NCBI GenBank assembly: GCA_017619615.1
Contig: JAFZRY010000030.1
Span: 59,276-123,275, forward strand
Reading direction: 5' to 3'
Origin: Lachnospiraceae bacterium
GTDB lineage: Bacteria; Bacillota; Clostridia; Lachnospirales; Lachnospiraceae
Length of the DNA stretch: 64,000 nt
The notes under the pieces were generated by a model. That model did no database searches. It worked only from the letters and a program-made list of their open reading frames with translations, and was not told the origin of the DNA. Position 1 is the first letter of the stretch. Every line of letters begins with the position of its first letter. The position numbers were made by a program, and so were the translations under genes. Positions 15,901-24,959 of the stretch are shown here, piece after piece.

Positions 15901-18855
15901 CTATTTTCCCTGGACCGGCTTGGGGCTGATATAGCGGACCGTAAAGGTACCGGTCTCGGAATCGATCTGCCGGTTCAGTGCTTCCGGCTCAAAATCATCG
16001 ACGCCCGAAACATGCAGAATGTCCGCCGAGGCGTTATTCAGGAGATGGATCGACAGCGTCAGTTCGATGATCTCGAATTTTCCTTCCTGTCCGGGAAGCT
16101 CCGTGAAGGCAGAACTGGCCTCGGCCTGTCCCGTCAGAGAGGCTTTGACCGATGAATGGAACAGGACCCCCAGTTCTTCCGGCGGGGTGTCCTCGTCGTC
16201 GAATTCCGAATGGAGCCAGACCTCCGAGGTCCCGGTCATCGTCCAGTCCGGGACCGAGAGCTGTCCCGGTTTTCCGTCTTCTCCCAGCGTGCCGCTCCAC
16301 ACCATGGGCTTGGCGGTCTCATACTTGATAGAGATTTTTATCCAGTCGTTCTCATCCATATACTGGGAGAGATACCGGGCACACTCCTCCCGGGTGTAGT
16401 CGTGGCTGCCTTTTTGCTCGAACGTCAGGGAAAAGGTGCCGTCGGCGGCTATGGAGAGGGTGGAATGCTGCAGCAGATCGATCAGGAAAAGCTTTTCGGC
16501 TTTATACAGATCTTCGGTGAATACTTCTCCCACGTCAAGCGTCGTATTCCAGAACTGGTACGGGGTCTGGGCGTTGACCGTCAGCGTGATCCGGGTGTAG
16601 GCAGCGGTCAGGTCGGGCGGTACGGTGAATGCTACGGTGACGGGCTTCCAAATGGAAGGGGCCGGATTGAAAGTGACCGAAGTCGGACAGCCGATCATCA
16701 TATAGGCATAAAACCGCATTTTGGTCAGCGAATTGCTCTTCGGCGTGACGAAAAGCCGGAAAGAGGAAGGATAGAGTCCCTTTTCATACATCCACTTCGT
16801 CGTGCCGCCTAAAGTAAACTGGAGCTCTTTTGTCCGGTCCGCGAAGGAGATCGAACTATCCATCATGGCCGTGTGAAGGCTGGGCTTTTTCAACTGGGCG
16901 CTGATGGCGTAAATACTCCCGTAGAACGAGGTGTCTTTGACAACGAGGGTCGTTGCCTTGGTAACGGTCGGATCGTAGGCGCAGAACTCAAGGGTCCGGT
17001 TCAGATACGGCAGGATCACGTTATTGATCTCGCGCACGATCATCATTTCGCATTCGTCGAGAAGGATCCGGACCTGGTCCGCCACGAGTTCCTTGGTCGT
17101 CTGACGGATGCTCTCCAGATGATAACTGACCCATTTCTGGCGGGTCGTTTCGTCAGGGTCGGTCCAGTGTTTCCAGTCCGGATACGTAATGATCATCGGG
17201 AAGGTTTCCTTGGTCGCGGGATTGGTCCCGTAGGAACGGATCAGGAGGTCCTTGTGGTCCTGGGCGTACCGTTCCTTTTCCTCAGGGCTCTTGCGGAAGA
17301 AACTGTTCAGATATTCGTCATACAGATAGGTGAAGTTGTAGGAGACCGCATTGCGGTCCTTCCCGGCTCTCAGGACGGACAGGCGGACGGCGGACATGGC
17401 CCTGTCCCAGCCTCTGCCATCCGGGTAGAGGCGGAACGTTTTGTCGCCTACGGTGACCGGCACGCCTTCGTTCAGATAATTCCGGTACAGCACGTATTCG
17501 AACGAGGTGTCCAGACCGATCTGTTTCACCGCGTCCACGATCGTGGGCAGGTTGAAGGCGGCGATGGCGATGGCGGCGGTCACCGGGTTGCCGGGCGTGG
17601 CCAGGGCCACCGCGCCGGCGCCGGCGCTGATCAGATCGTACATGTTATCTTCCAGAACCGCATATTTGTTTTTGTTCTGTGAGACCTGCCAGGTGACTTT
17701 TCCGACGGTCAGGATGATCCCGACCGCGGTAATGACGGTGGCCAGCCCTGCCGGGACCGCGTTGTTCTTCAGCAGGTTGACGGAACCGATACCCACGTCC
17801 GTGCGGCCGAAAATAGCGGAAAACCCGTCATACCCGGATTCCTTGAACCAGTCGGGCTTCAGGGCATCGGCTGAGATGAATCTTTCGACAAATCTGTCGT
17901 CTTTTTCCAGAAATTCGCGGATCGCGGACTGGTCGATCCGGGCCGCATTCAGCAGGTTCTGGTAGTGGTACTCGGTGTCCGAGACGTCCAGCGGATCCGT
18001 GACGATGAATTTTTCCTGCGCCATCAACTTCACACGCTCAAAGACCATCTGGGCGTCGGTGGAAAAATGCGTTTTGGTATAGGTGACGCAGGCTCCGTCT
18101 TCGCTCAGCCGGTAGGGCAGCGGTTCCCAGGTGCGGGTCTCTTCGTTGAAGGTGACGAGGCTGCGGTCGTATCCCGGGGACTCGCAGGGAACGGTGATGG
18201 TGACGTTCGCGGCAAATTCATGTTTGCCGGAAGCCAGGGAAAAGTCGTACATGCGAAGGCGGCTTTCGGTGGCGGCGCTGTCGGCCGAGCCCAGGTCCCG
18301 GATCTCCAGGATGTCGGCTTCGGTCAGATTGCAGCCGCCGAAGTCGACCGTGATCCCGTTCCAGCTGACGGACGGGGCTTCCGGGGTGACGGCCAGGCAG
18401 ACGGGCTCCGCTGCCGCGATCGCGGCGGGGTCGGGGACCGTTTCGATCAGGGCGGGGTTCCCCGGCGAGCTGTCGTTCGTGATCTCCAGGCCGAGTCCGT
18501 TGACGAGCACGCCGTCATTATTCCGGGAAAGTTCCTGCCAGGCGTCGGATTCGGCCAGGAGGCTCCAGGCCTCGCTTTCCGCGACCGCGCCCTTAAAGTC
18601 TTCCGAGTCGCCGGGCGTGGCTTCAGTCTCCTGCGTGGCAGAGGTCGGCTGCGCGGCAGAGGTCTCCTGCGCGGCGGTGGCCGGCTGCGCAGTGGTGGTC
18701 GGCTGCGTGACGACGGAGCCGGTCGGTTTCGGGTCCACGGGCGTCCGGACCAGGAAGCCCGGATATTTGAAGGCGGCCAGCCCCAGCTCCGCGATCATGA
18801 CGACGATCAGGAGCAGGCTGAGGAGGGGTCTTCCTTTTTTCGATTCGCTGTTCAT
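15901..18855 (-). CDS. large membrane-anchored surface protein with Thr/Gln/Ala stalk
   Basis: A 984-residue protein. A basic N-terminus and one hydrophobic segment (about residues 11-29) are followed by a low-complexity TTAQPATAAQETSAAQPTSA stalk (about 45-80), then a large extracytoplasmic part. An early beta-rich region reads HEFAANVTITVP and TFNEETRTWEPLPYRL, ending in HFSTDAQMVF; this resembles ZU5-type or Cys-rich cell-envelope modules, but the match is loose. A helical middle part and a possible internal hydrophobic hairpin (about 375-440, VPAGLATVITAVGIILTVGK) follow. AGGAGG precedes the ATG. It is 10 bp after the smaller stalked protein. Function unknown. Confidence 0.75.
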   Translation of the reverse strand: MNSESKKGRPLLSLLLIVVMIAELGLAAFKYPGFLVRTPVDPKPTGSVVTQPTTTAQPATAAQETSAAQPTSATQETEATPGDSEDFKGAVAESEAWSLLAESDAWQELSRNNDGVLVNGLGLEITNDSSPGNPALIETVPDPAAIAAAEPVCLAVTPEAPSVSWNGITVDFGGCNLTEADILEIRDLGSADSAATESRLRMYDFSLASGKHEFAANVTITVPCESPGYDRSLVTFNEETRTWEPLPYRLSEDGACVTYTKTHFSTDAQMVFERVKLMAQEKFIVTDPLDVSDTEYHYQNLLNAARIDQSAIREFLEKDDRFVERFISADALKPDWFKESGYDGFSAIFGRTDVGIGSVNLLKNNAVPAGLATVITAVGIILTVGKVTWQVSQNKNKYAVLEDNMYDLISAGAGAVALATPGNPVTAAIAIAAFNLPTIVDAVKQIGLDTSFEYVLYRNYLNEGVPVTVGDKTFRLYPDGRGWDRAMSAVRLSVLRAGKDRNAVSYNFTYLYDEYLNSFFRKSPEEKERYAQDHKDLLIRSYGTNPATKETFPMIITYPDWKHWTDPDETTRQKWVSYHLESIRQTTKELVADQVRILLDECEMMIVREINNVILPYLNRTLEFCAYDPTVTKATTLVVKDTSFYGSIYAISAQLKKPSLHTAMMDSSISFADRTKELQFTLGGTTKWMYEKGLYPSSFRLFVTPKSNSLTKMRFYAYMMIGCPTSVTFNPAPSIWKPVTVAFTVPPDLTAAYTRITLTVNAQTPYQFWNTTLDVGEVFTEDLYKAEKLFLIDLLQHSTLSIAADGTFSLTFEQKGSHDYTREECARYLSQYMDENDWIKISIKYETAKPMVWSGTLGEDGKPGQLSVPDWTMTGTSEVWLHSEFDDEDTPPEELGVLFHSSVKASLTGQAEASSAFTELPGQEGKFEIIELTLSIHLLNNASADILHVSGVDDFEPEALNRQIDSETGTFTVRYISPKPVQGK

Positions 18856-18865
18856 GGCGGACCTC

Positions 18866-19555
18866 CTATCTGGTCAGGGCGATAAAGACGGCTTCGCCGG
18901 CGGACGACAGGAAAGCGCCGGACGCATACTGAGAACCGTCGTATTCATAGAAGTAGAGATAGACCGTCTGATCGCCGAGGTCGGCGGCCGCGAGCCCGTT
19001 CTCCAGGGTGAACGGGTAGGCCGGCGTTTCCAGATTGGTTTTGGCGGTCTCTTTGCCGTCGCGGAGGGAATAGGTCAGGTAGTCGTCATAGGCGGCGAGA
19101 TAACTGCTCTGCCCCGCGTCCAGGATGACGTCGGCGAAGATCATGCGCGCGTTTTCGCCCTCCGGATCGCAGTACAGCAGGGCTTTCCACTGGCCGAACA
19201 GTTCCTGGATCCGGGTGATCTGCGTGCTGCCGGCCGGGACGCCTGCTGTTATGACACCGTCCAGGTACCAGGAGAAGCGCTCCATTTCCTCCGCCGAGCG
19301 GGCGGGGACGGAAGGGGCGTTGGTGGTCGGCACGGGCGTGGTGGGGGCCTGGGTCGTGGGCGCGGGTTTGGTCGGCGCCTGGGTCGTGGCGGCGGGCGTG
19401 GTCTGGGCCGGCCTGGTCGCCGCCTGGGTCGTATGCGCGGCGGTCTCCTTCGGATCGCCGGCGCGGGCCTTCTGATACGCGGAAAAGATCCAGACGGCCA
19501 GCGCCAGATCGATCACGAGAAGGATAAACCGGAAGAAACCTCCTTTGCGTTTCAT
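18866..19555 (-). CDS. membrane-anchored protein with Thr/Ala/Pro repeat stalk
   Basis: A 229-residue protein, started at the ATG whose first base is 19555 because AAAAGGAG lies upstream; an open frame extends 29 codons further without a ribosome site. One transmembrane segment (about residues 8-25) is followed by a stalk of near-repeats of the type TTQAPTKPAP and TTQAPTTPVP (about 38-75), then a globular domain of about 150 residues. First gene of the minus-strand operon 19555-13530. It has the same layout as the next gene, so the two may act together at the surface. Confidence 0.75.
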   Translation of the reverse strand: MKRKGGFFRFILLVIDLALAVWIFSAYQKARAGDPKETAAHTTQAATRPAQTTPAATTQAPTKPAPTTQAPTTPVPTTNAPSVPARSAEEMERFSWYLDGVITAGVPAGSTQITRIQELFGQWKALLYCDPEGENARMIFADVILDAGQSSYLAAYDDYLTYSLRDGKETAKTNLETPAYPFTLENGLAAADLGDQTVYLYFYEYDGSQYASGAFLSSAGEAVFIALTR

Positions 19556-19681
19556 GGACGGGGCTCCTTTTATTGTCCTGTTGTTTTTGGAGTAGTCGAA
19601 ATATATCAAATATAGAATATCGTAAATGGAAAAGGAAGGCAAGAAGTATTTCCGCTGTTGCCCGCCGTAGCGGCGCGCCGG

Positions 19682-20536
19682 TCAGGCGGTTTCGCTGTCT
19701 GCGTGCGGGAGCACGTTGTACAGCGTGACGGAAACAATGACGAGCGCGGCGCCGCAGATCGCGAGGGCGCTCATCTTTTCCCCGCAGAAGATCGCTACGG
19801 GGATCGGGTTAAAGACCGGCTCGATGCTCATCAGCAGGGAAGCCTCGACGGAATCGGTTTTCTTAATGCCGGCTGAAAACAGAAGGTTCGGTATGGCATA
19901 CTGGAAGACTGCAAGGATCCCCAGCCAGAGGAGATTGTGGGGACTCCAGTCCAGTACGGCGCCGAAGCAGAACGGCACGGAGATAAGGAAGCAGATCAGG
20001 TTCCCGAGGATCATGCAGTCCTGCGTATCACAGTTTTCTCCGTGCATGACCAGGATCTGCCCCGCGAAAGAAAAGGCGGAGCCGAAGGCCAGGACGTTTC
20101 CCAGCACATGCGAAAAATCCAGGTTGTCCAGGAAAGACAGAACGCAGCCCAGAAAGACCGCGAGCGTCAGCAGCACCTCGGCCGGCCGCGCTTTCCTGTG
20201 CCGGAAGACCACGCAGAACAGAAAGACCAGGATCGGAGCCATATACTGCAGCACGATCGCCGTCCCGGCCGTCGTCAGTTTGATCGCGAAGATATACAGA
20301 ACACTGGTCGCGCTGATCATCAGGGCACCCAGCAGGTTCGGCTTTGTGACTTTCAGGCGGAGATCGCCTTTGACGGCAAAGATCAGCAGAAGGGAAACGA
20401 TGCTGCGAACGGCTACGATCGGCATCGGGCTCCAGGTCACGGATTTGACGCAAACACCGGCCAGCCCCCATAAAAGGGCTGCGCCGAACAGTTGCAGGCG
20501 TCCGATGCGCTTTTCCCTCTGTCCTGTTTCCGCCAT
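19682..20536 (-). CDS. DMT superfamily transporter, EamA type
   Basis: A 284-residue protein with ten hydrophobic segments in two EamA halves. The first half starts at FGAALLWGLAGVCVKSV; AIVLQYMAPILVFLF closes it. The second half begins at GNVLAFGSAFSFAGQILVMHG and includes SLLMSIEPVFNPIPVAIFCGEK, the most conserved EamA stretch. The start at 20536 (MAETGQREK) is chosen because it precedes the first hydrophobic segment and has a purine-rich GGAAAG upstream. The open frame runs far beyond it on the minus strand, but only as an antisense shadow of the DUF2804 gene. Substrate unknown. Confidence 0.88.
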   Translation of the reverse strand: MAETGQREKRIGRLQLFGAALLWGLAGVCVKSVTWSPMPIVAVRSIVSLLLIFAVKGDLRLKVTKPNLLGALMISATSVLYIFAIKLTTAGTAIVLQYMAPILVFLFCVVFRHRKARPAEVLLTLAVFLGCVLSFLDNLDFSHVLGNVLAFGSAFSFAGQILVMHGENCDTQDCMILGNLICFLISVPFCFGAVLDWSPHNLLWLGILAVFQYAIPNLLFSAGIKKTDSVEASLLMSIEPVFNPIPVAIFCGEKMSALAICGAALVIVSVTLYNVLPHADSETA

Positions 20537-20620
20537 GGTCTTTCCGCTCAAAAAACTCTCTGAAAGTGCAGAATTATCTGAACTAATACGATTTTCAGTG
20601 TAACACAGTTCCGGGGGATA

Positions 20621-20629
20621 TGCTATACT
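20621..20629 (+). promoter_or_regulatory. extended -10 promoter upstream of the DUF2804 gene
   Basis: TGCTATACT is a good extended -10; no clear -35 box is seen 17 bp upstream. It lies in the 192-bp divergent gap between the EamA gene and the DUF2804 gene. Confidence 0.45.
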
Positions 20630-20665
20630 CTTTTTGTAAGCCGGCGGGGACAGGCCCGATGGCAC

Positions 20666-20689
20666 GTCAAAAGGGCAGTCCCGTTTGGC
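20666..20689. repeat. degenerate REP-like hairpin
   Basis: Imperfect inverted repeat GTCAAAAGGGCAGTCCCGTTTGGC in shape; its central GGGCAGTCCC resembles the core of the clearer copies at 21858, 26499, 26560 and 28335. Confidence 0.4.
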
Positions 20690-20728
20690 AGGGCCGAAAA
20701 GAACCGTCGCCGCTGGCAGGAGGTGCGT

Positions 20729-21802
20729 ATGGAAAAAACTTATAAAGGCTGGCAGGAGTGGACCTCCCCCGGCGAACAGCGCGAATACACAGAATCGGCG
20801 CCGCTCCTGGCGGCGGACGGCCGGGTGCAGGCGGCGGGCTGGGCGCGGCACGGGCTGTTTCAGTACGACCGCAGCCTCGTGAAGCACAAGATGCGCCGCA
20901 AAGAGTGGGATTTTTACCAGATCTCGGACGGGGAGTTCATGGTCCAGATCAATTTCGCCAACATCTCGCTGGGCGGCTACGCGTCCGCGATGCTGGTGGA
21001 CCTGAAGAATCATAGGATCCTCGCCAATAAAATGGCCCCGTTCCTCGGCGGAAAGGACAAATACGTGCTGCCCGCGCGCGGCGACGAGCCGAATACGGTG
21101 AAATTCAGTGTGGGCAAGGCGTCGTTCCTGGCAGAGACGCGCGAAACGTCGCGGCATCTGCGCTTCGAGATGGGGGACGTCCGCGCGGACTTCACGATGG
21201 ACATCCGGCCCGGGCAGGAGAACATCACTACGATCCTGCCGTTCGCGGGCTTCCCGGACCGCTATTTCATGACTACCAAGCAGAACTGCCTGCCCTGCGA
21301 AGGGACGTTTACGGCGCAGGGTGTGGAGCGGCGGTTCTCGAAGGACAAGTGCTTCTGCGTGATGGACTGGGGCCGCGTCTGCACGCCGTACCGGTTGGTC
21401 TGGTACTGGGGCAACGGATCGACGTGGCTTACGGAGCCCGACGGCTCGCGCCACCTGTTCGGCTTCGAGATCACCTGGGGCATCGGCGACGAATCGCACG
21501 CCACCGAGACCTGCCTCTTCTACGACGGCATGGCGCACAAGATCGGTCCGGTGGACGTGGATACGTTCCCGAAGCCGGACGGATATGAGAAACCGTGGAA
21601 ATTCATCTCGCGGGACGGGCGGTTTGAGATGACCATGCAGCCGTTCTATGACCACCACTCCGACCTGAACATCGGCGTCATGCGCATGCACTCGCATCAG
21701 GTGCACGGGTCATGGAGCGGGACGGTGACGCTGGACGACGGCAAAGTACTCGAGATAAAAGACATGTACGCGTTCTGCGAGTACGTGGAGAACCGCTGGT
21801 AG
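20729..21802 (+). CDS. DUF2804 family protein
   Basis: A 357-residue protein. The ATG at 20729 has CAGGAGG upstream; the GTG two codons earlier overlaps that site. The N-terminal LLAADGRVQAAGWARHGLFQYDRS and the KEWDFYQI segment are characteristic of DUF2804. Other conserved stretches are WGRVCTPYRLVWYWGNGS and FEITWGIGD. The family is predicted to be beta-rich, related to lipocalin-like hydroxyneurosporene-synthase folds; no activity is established. It is followed by a perfect hairpin at 21814. Confidence 0.85.
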   Translation: MEKTYKGWQEWTSPGEQREYTESAPLLAADGRVQAAGWARHGLFQYDRSLVKHKMRRKEWDFYQISDGEFMVQINFANISLGGYASAMLVDLKNHRILANKMAPFLGGKDKYVLPARGDEPNTVKFSVGKASFLAETRETSRHLRFEMGDVRADFTMDIRPGQENITTILPFAGFPDRYFMTTKQNCLPCEGTFTAQGVERRFSKDKCFCVMDWGRVCTPYRLVWYWGNGSTWLTEPDGSRHLFGFEITWGIGDESHATETCLFYDGMAHKIGPVDVDTFPKPDGYEKPWKFISRDGRFEMTMQPFYDHHSDLNIGVMRMHSHQVHGSWSGTVTLDDGKVLEIKDMYAFCEYVENRW

Positions 21803-21813
21803 AGTTGAGGTAC

Positions 21814-21842
21814 GTAGGGGCCGTTGAAACAACGGCCCCTAC
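21814..21842. repeat. perfect 13-bp hairpin
   Basis: GTAGGGGCCGTTG, three A, CAACGGCCCCTAC: a perfect stem with the shortest practical loop. There is no T run on the plus strand. It may end transcription of the DUF2804 gene or be a small dispersed repeat. Confidence 0.7.
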
Positions 21843-21857
21843 AATACTGATTTCCGA

Positions 21858-21892
21858 AAATCTGACAAAAGGACAGTCCCTTTGTCAGATTT
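21858..21892. repeat. REP-like hairpin overlapping the end of the nitrilase gene
   Basis: Inverted repeat AAATCTGACAAA / TTTGTCAGATTT around a GGACAGTCCC core. It covers the stop codon of the minus-strand nitrilase gene, and the A/T-rich arms could let it act as a terminator in both directions. It is related in core and arm sequence (CTGACAAAGG) to the element at 26499. Confidence 0.7.
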
Positions 21893-22667
21893 GATAGCAC
21901 TCCGGCCGGCGGTCGGAGAGGAGGTTCATGGTGCGGCGGACGTCCTGACAGGCGGCAAGGTCGATGTCGGCGAAGAGGATCTCTTCGGATCCGCCGGCTT
22001 CGGCGAGGATGTTGCCGAGGGGGTCGGCGACCAGGGAGTGGCCGAAGAAGTCGTACGGGCCGGACGGGCCGGCGCAGTTGGCGGCGGCGAGGAAGACCTG
22101 GTTTTCGAGCGCGCGGGCCTGGACGAGGGTGCGCCAGGGGTGGAGGCGCGGCTTCGGCCACGCGGCGGGGACGAGCAGGAGGCGGGCGCCGGCGAGGGCC
22201 AGGGCACGGGCGAGCTCCGGGAAGCGGAGGTCGTAGCAGATCATGAGGCCGCAGGGGAGGCCGGGGAGGTCGAAGCGGCAGGGGCGGGCGCCGGGGGCGT
22301 AGATCCTGTCTTCGCCCATCAGGCCGATCAGGTGGATCTTGTCATAGCGCGACGTTTCGGAGCCGGTGCGGTCGAAAACGTAAGCAGTGTTGCGCACCGC
22401 GCCGCCCCGGCGGTCAGCCACGGAACCCGCCGCGATCGGGATGCCCAGCTCCGCGGCCAGTTTCCGCATCGCGAGCGCCGCCGGCGCGCCGTTCTCATCC
22501 GCCCCGGGCACGGCCGGATCCGCCGGGACTCCGGTGTTCCAGACTTCCGGCAGCAGGATCAGATCCGGCTTTCCGGCCGCGGCTTGCCGCACCATTTCCG
22601 TGGCGCGGGCGATGTTGGCGGAGGGGTCGCCGGGGACGACGTGCAGTTGGATGAGGGCGAGTTTCAC
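21885..22667 (-). CDS. carbon-nitrogen hydrolase (nitrilase superfamily, omega-amidase-like)
   Basis: A 260-residue protein, starting with GTG at 22667, which overlaps the thymidine kinase stop as GTGA. The Glu-Lys-Cys triad is visible: LLPEVWNTG near residue 40, YDKIHLI near residue 107, and MICYDLRFPE near residue 143. The overall order of segments, including GHSLVADPLGNILAEAG, fits the Nit2/YafV omega-amidase branch, which hydrolyses alpha-keto acid amides; the exact substrate is inference. The last codons and stop lie inside a REP-like repeat. Confidence 0.88.
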   Translation of the reverse strand: MKLALIQLHVVPGDPSANIARATEMVRQAAAGKPDLILLPEVWNTGVPADPAVPGADENGAPAALAMRKLAAELGIPIAAGSVADRRGGAVRNTAYVFDRTGSETSRYDKIHLIGLMGEDRIYAPGARPCRFDLPGLPCGLMICYDLRFPELARALALAGARLLLVPAAWPKPRLHPWRTLVQARALENQVFLAAANCAGPSGPYDFFGHSLVADPLGNILAEAGGSEEILFADIDLAACQDVRRTMNLLSDRRPECYQI

Positions 22668-23236
22668 GGGTGCAGTTTCCCCTCGTAATAGTGTTTCCGG
22701 CAGAGCGGCGTGTACGCTTCGTTGGCGCCGAGGACGATGGTCTCGCCTTCGCGGACGAGTTTGCCGTCGGCGTAGCGGGCGTTGAAGCGGGCTTTTTTGC
22801 CGCACCAGCAGATGGTGGGGATCTCTTCGATCTCGTCGGCGAGTTCGAGGAGACGCTTGGAACCCTCGAAAAGCAGGGTCTGGAAGTCGGATTTGAGGCC
22901 GTAGCAGATGACGGGGATGCGGTATTCGTCGACGACTTTGACGAAGCCCTCGACCTGCGCGGCGGTCAGGAACTGCGCCTCGTCCACGATGATGCAGTCC
23001 GGCTTGTCCGGGCCGGTGAAGAACGCCTCATCGCGGGAGAGCAGGTCCTCGGCGGTCAGGCACGGCGCCTCGAGGCCCATGCGGGAGCGGAGCACCAGGT
23101 CGCCGTCGCGGTTCTCCAGCGCGGGTTTGCAGAGCAGGGCTTTTTTGCCGCGCTCCAGGTAATTGTATTGCACCATCAGGGCGTTCGCGGTCTTGCTGGC
23201 GCCCATGGCGCCGTAGCGGAAGTAGAGTTTTGCCAT
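22664..23236 (-). CDS. tdk: thymidine kinase
   Basis: A 190-residue type II thymidine kinase. The P-loop reads GAMGASKTANAL, a variant of the usual G-M-SGK-T pattern that keeps the lysine. Walker B is IIVDEAQFL with the catalytic glutamate of DEAQF. The C-terminal zinc lasso CWCGKKARF pairs with a later CRKHY. It phosphorylates thymidine in the salvage pathway. AAAGGA precedes the ATG, and a consensus promoter lies at 23291-23319 on the same strand. The nitrilase gene overlaps its stop. Confidence 0.95.
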   Translation of the reverse strand: MAKLYFRYGAMGASKTANALMVQYNYLERGKKALLCKPALENRDGDLVLRSRMGLEAPCLTAEDLLSRDEAFFTGPDKPDCIIVDEAQFLTAAQVEGFVKVVDEYRIPVICYGLKSDFQTLLFEGSKRLLELADEIEEIPTICWCGKKARFNARYADGKLVREGETIVLGANEAYTPLCRKHYYEGKLHP

Positions 23237-23290
23237 AATGCGGTCCTTTCGGGGAGCCGGCCCGGCGGGGCGGTCCCGGTCGTTATCCTA

Positions 23291-23319
23291 ACTATAGCAG
23301 TTTTCGCCGGGAAATTCAA
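23291..23319 (-). promoter_or_regulatory. promoter of tdk
   Basis: On the minus strand: TTGAAT (complement of 23314-23319), 17-bp spacer, TATAGT (complement of 23291-23296). Confidence 0.8.
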
Positions 23320-23408
23320 TTTGAACCGTCTGCGTTTTGCGCCGCCCCGGGCCGCGTAAACAACGGTCCATATGAAAGCATACCATCCGCCCAAACAGCG
23401 CCTCCCAC

Positions 23409-23437
23409 TTGAAAACCCTCCCCGCATCTGCTAAAAT
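23409..23437 (+). promoter_or_regulatory. promoter of udk and the ABC genes
   Basis: TTGAAA (23409-23414), 17-bp spacer, TAAAAT (23432-23437), 25 bp upstream of the udk start. With the tdk promoter it forms a divergent pair. Confidence 0.8.
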
Positions 23438-23461
23438 CGGGGGCAGACAAGGAGGACGGCC

Positions 23462-24076
23462 ATGAGCGACGTTTTAGTGATAGGGATCGCGGGCGGTTCC
23501 GGCAGCGGAAAGACCACCCTGACGAAAAACCTGATCAATTATTTCGGCGACCAGATCGCCGTGGTGCATCACGACAATTATTACAATTCCCACCATGACA
23601 TGACGTTCGAAGAGCGCTGCCAGGTGAACTACGACCACCCCGACGCGTTCGAGACGCGCCTGATGATCGAGCAGCTGCATTTCCTCAAGCAGGGGCGCAG
23701 CGTGGAATGCCCGGTGTACGATTACTCGATCCACGACCGCGTGGAGGAGACCGTGACCATTTACCCGAAGCCGATCATCCTGGTGGAGGGCATCCTGATC
23801 TTCGCGGACCGCGAACTGGCGGACCTGATGGACATCAAGATCTTCGTGGACACCGACGCGGACATCCGCCTGGCGCGCCGGATCAAGCGCGACATCCGCG
23901 ACCGCGGCCGCACCGTGGACAGCGTGGTGGACCAGTGGCTCACGACGGTCAAGCCCATGTACGAGGCGTTCGTGGAGCCGACGAAGAAGCGCGCGGACAT
24001 CATCGTTCCCGAGGGCGGCAAAAACCCCGTGGCGCTGGAAATGATCCTGGGGCGCATCGAGAGGCACCTGAAATAG
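23462..24076 (+). CDS. udk: uridine kinase
   Basis: A 204-residue uridine/cytidine kinase. The Walker A GIAGGSGSGKTTL is at about residues 8-20. HHDNYYNSHHDMTFEERCQVNYDHPDAF and the lid region RLARRIKRDIRDRGRTVDSV are diagnostic. It phosphorylates uridine or cytidine with NTP in pyrimidine salvage. AAGGAGG precedes the ATG. It is divergent from tdk, another salvage kinase, and is followed by ABC transporter genes 4 bp later. Confidence 0.96.
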   Translation: MSDVLVIGIAGGSGSGKTTLTKNLINYFGDQIAVVHHDNYYNSHHDMTFEERCQVNYDHPDAFETRLMIEQLHFLKQGRSVECPVYDYSIHDRVEETVTIYPKPIILVEGILIFADRELADLMDIKIFVDTDADIRLARRIKRDIRDRGRTVDSVVDQWLTTVKPMYEAFVEPTKKRADIIVPEGGKNPVALEMILGRIERHLK

Positions 24077-24080
24077 AACG

Positions 24081-24959
24081 ATGAAAGCGATCGAAACCGA
24101 AAAACTGACGAAATATTACGGCAAATTCCGGGGCATCATTGACCTGGACCTGGCCGTGGAGCAGGGCGAGATCTTCGGATTCATCGGCCCCAACGGGGCG
24201 GGCAAATCCACGACCATCCGCACCCTGCTGGGCCTCATTTCCCCGACCTCCGGCGGCGCGCGGATCCTGGGGAAGGACATCGTGCGCGATAAAACGGCCA
24301 TCCTGCGGGAGGTGGGCTACCTGCCCTCGGAGGCGGTGTTTTACCCCGGCATGCGGGTCAGGGAGATCCTGAAGCTGTCCGCGGACCTGCGGCAGAAGGA
24401 CTGCTCGGCCCGGTCCGCCGCGCTTTGCGAGCGCCTGGAGCTGGATCCCGGCCGCAAGGCGGAGGAACTTTCCTACGGCAACCGGAAGAAGCTGGCCATC
24501 ATCTGCGCCGTGCAGAGCGACCCGGCCCTGCTGATCCTGGATGAGCCGACCGGCGGGCTGGACCCGCTGATGCAGCGCGAGTTTTTTGACATCATCACCG
24601 AGCGGAACAAGGAGGGCGCCACCGTCTTCCTGTCCAGCCACATCCTGTCCGAAGTGCAGCGCCACTGCCACCGGGCGGCCATCATCCGCGAAGGGCGCCT
24701 GATCGCCTGTGACAGCGTGGAAGCGCTGCGGGACAGCAACGCGCGGCGGATCCGCATCGAGGGCCGCGTGGACCTGGCTGGCCTGACCGGCCTGAAGGAC
24801 CTGACCGTGACGGAGCAAGGCGCCAGTTTCCTGTACAGCGGGGACATGCAGCCCCTGCTGCAGCGCCTGGCCGCGGGCACGGTGCAGGATCTGAACATCT
24901 CCGAACCGGATCTGGAGGAGATCTTCCTGCATTATTACGGGAAAGGAGAGCCGGCATGA
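24081..24959 (+). CDS. ABC transporter ATP-binding protein
   Basis: A 292-residue nucleotide-binding subunit. Walker A GPNGAGKSTT is at about residues 38-47. The signature region reads ELSYGNRKKLAIICAVQSDP (variant of LSGGQ), and Walker B is LLILDEPTGGLDP. The switch histidine lies in FLSSHILSEVQRH. A C-terminal extension of about 80 residues is typical of the drug/antibiotic-export type that pairs with ABC-2 permeases. It overlaps the permease gene by 4 bp (ATGA). Confidence 0.93.
   Translation: MKAIETEKLTKYYGKFRGIIDLDLAVEQGEIFGFIGPNGAGKSTTIRTLLGLISPTSGGARILGKDIVRDKTAILREVGYLPSEAVFYPGMRVREILKLSADLRQKDCSARSAALCERLELDPGRKAEELSYGNRKKLAIICAVQSDPALLILDEPTGGLDPLMQREFFDIITERNKEGATVFLSSHILSEVQRHCHRAAIIREGRLIACDSVEALRDSNARRIRIEGRVDLAGLTGLKDLTVTEQGASFLYSGDMQPLLQRLAAGTVQDLNISEPDLEEIFLHYYGKGEPA

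Noticed and set aside
19682-21706. Minus-strand open frame of 674 codons
   Set aside because: Only its last 284 codons code for the EamA transporter; the rest is antisense to the DUF2804 gene and the intergenic region, with no matching start signal.
22664-23236. Thymidine kinase as a broken gene because of the unusual P-loop
   Set aside because: The lysine, following threonine, DEAQF motif, zinc ligands and full length are all kept, so the variant is probably functional.
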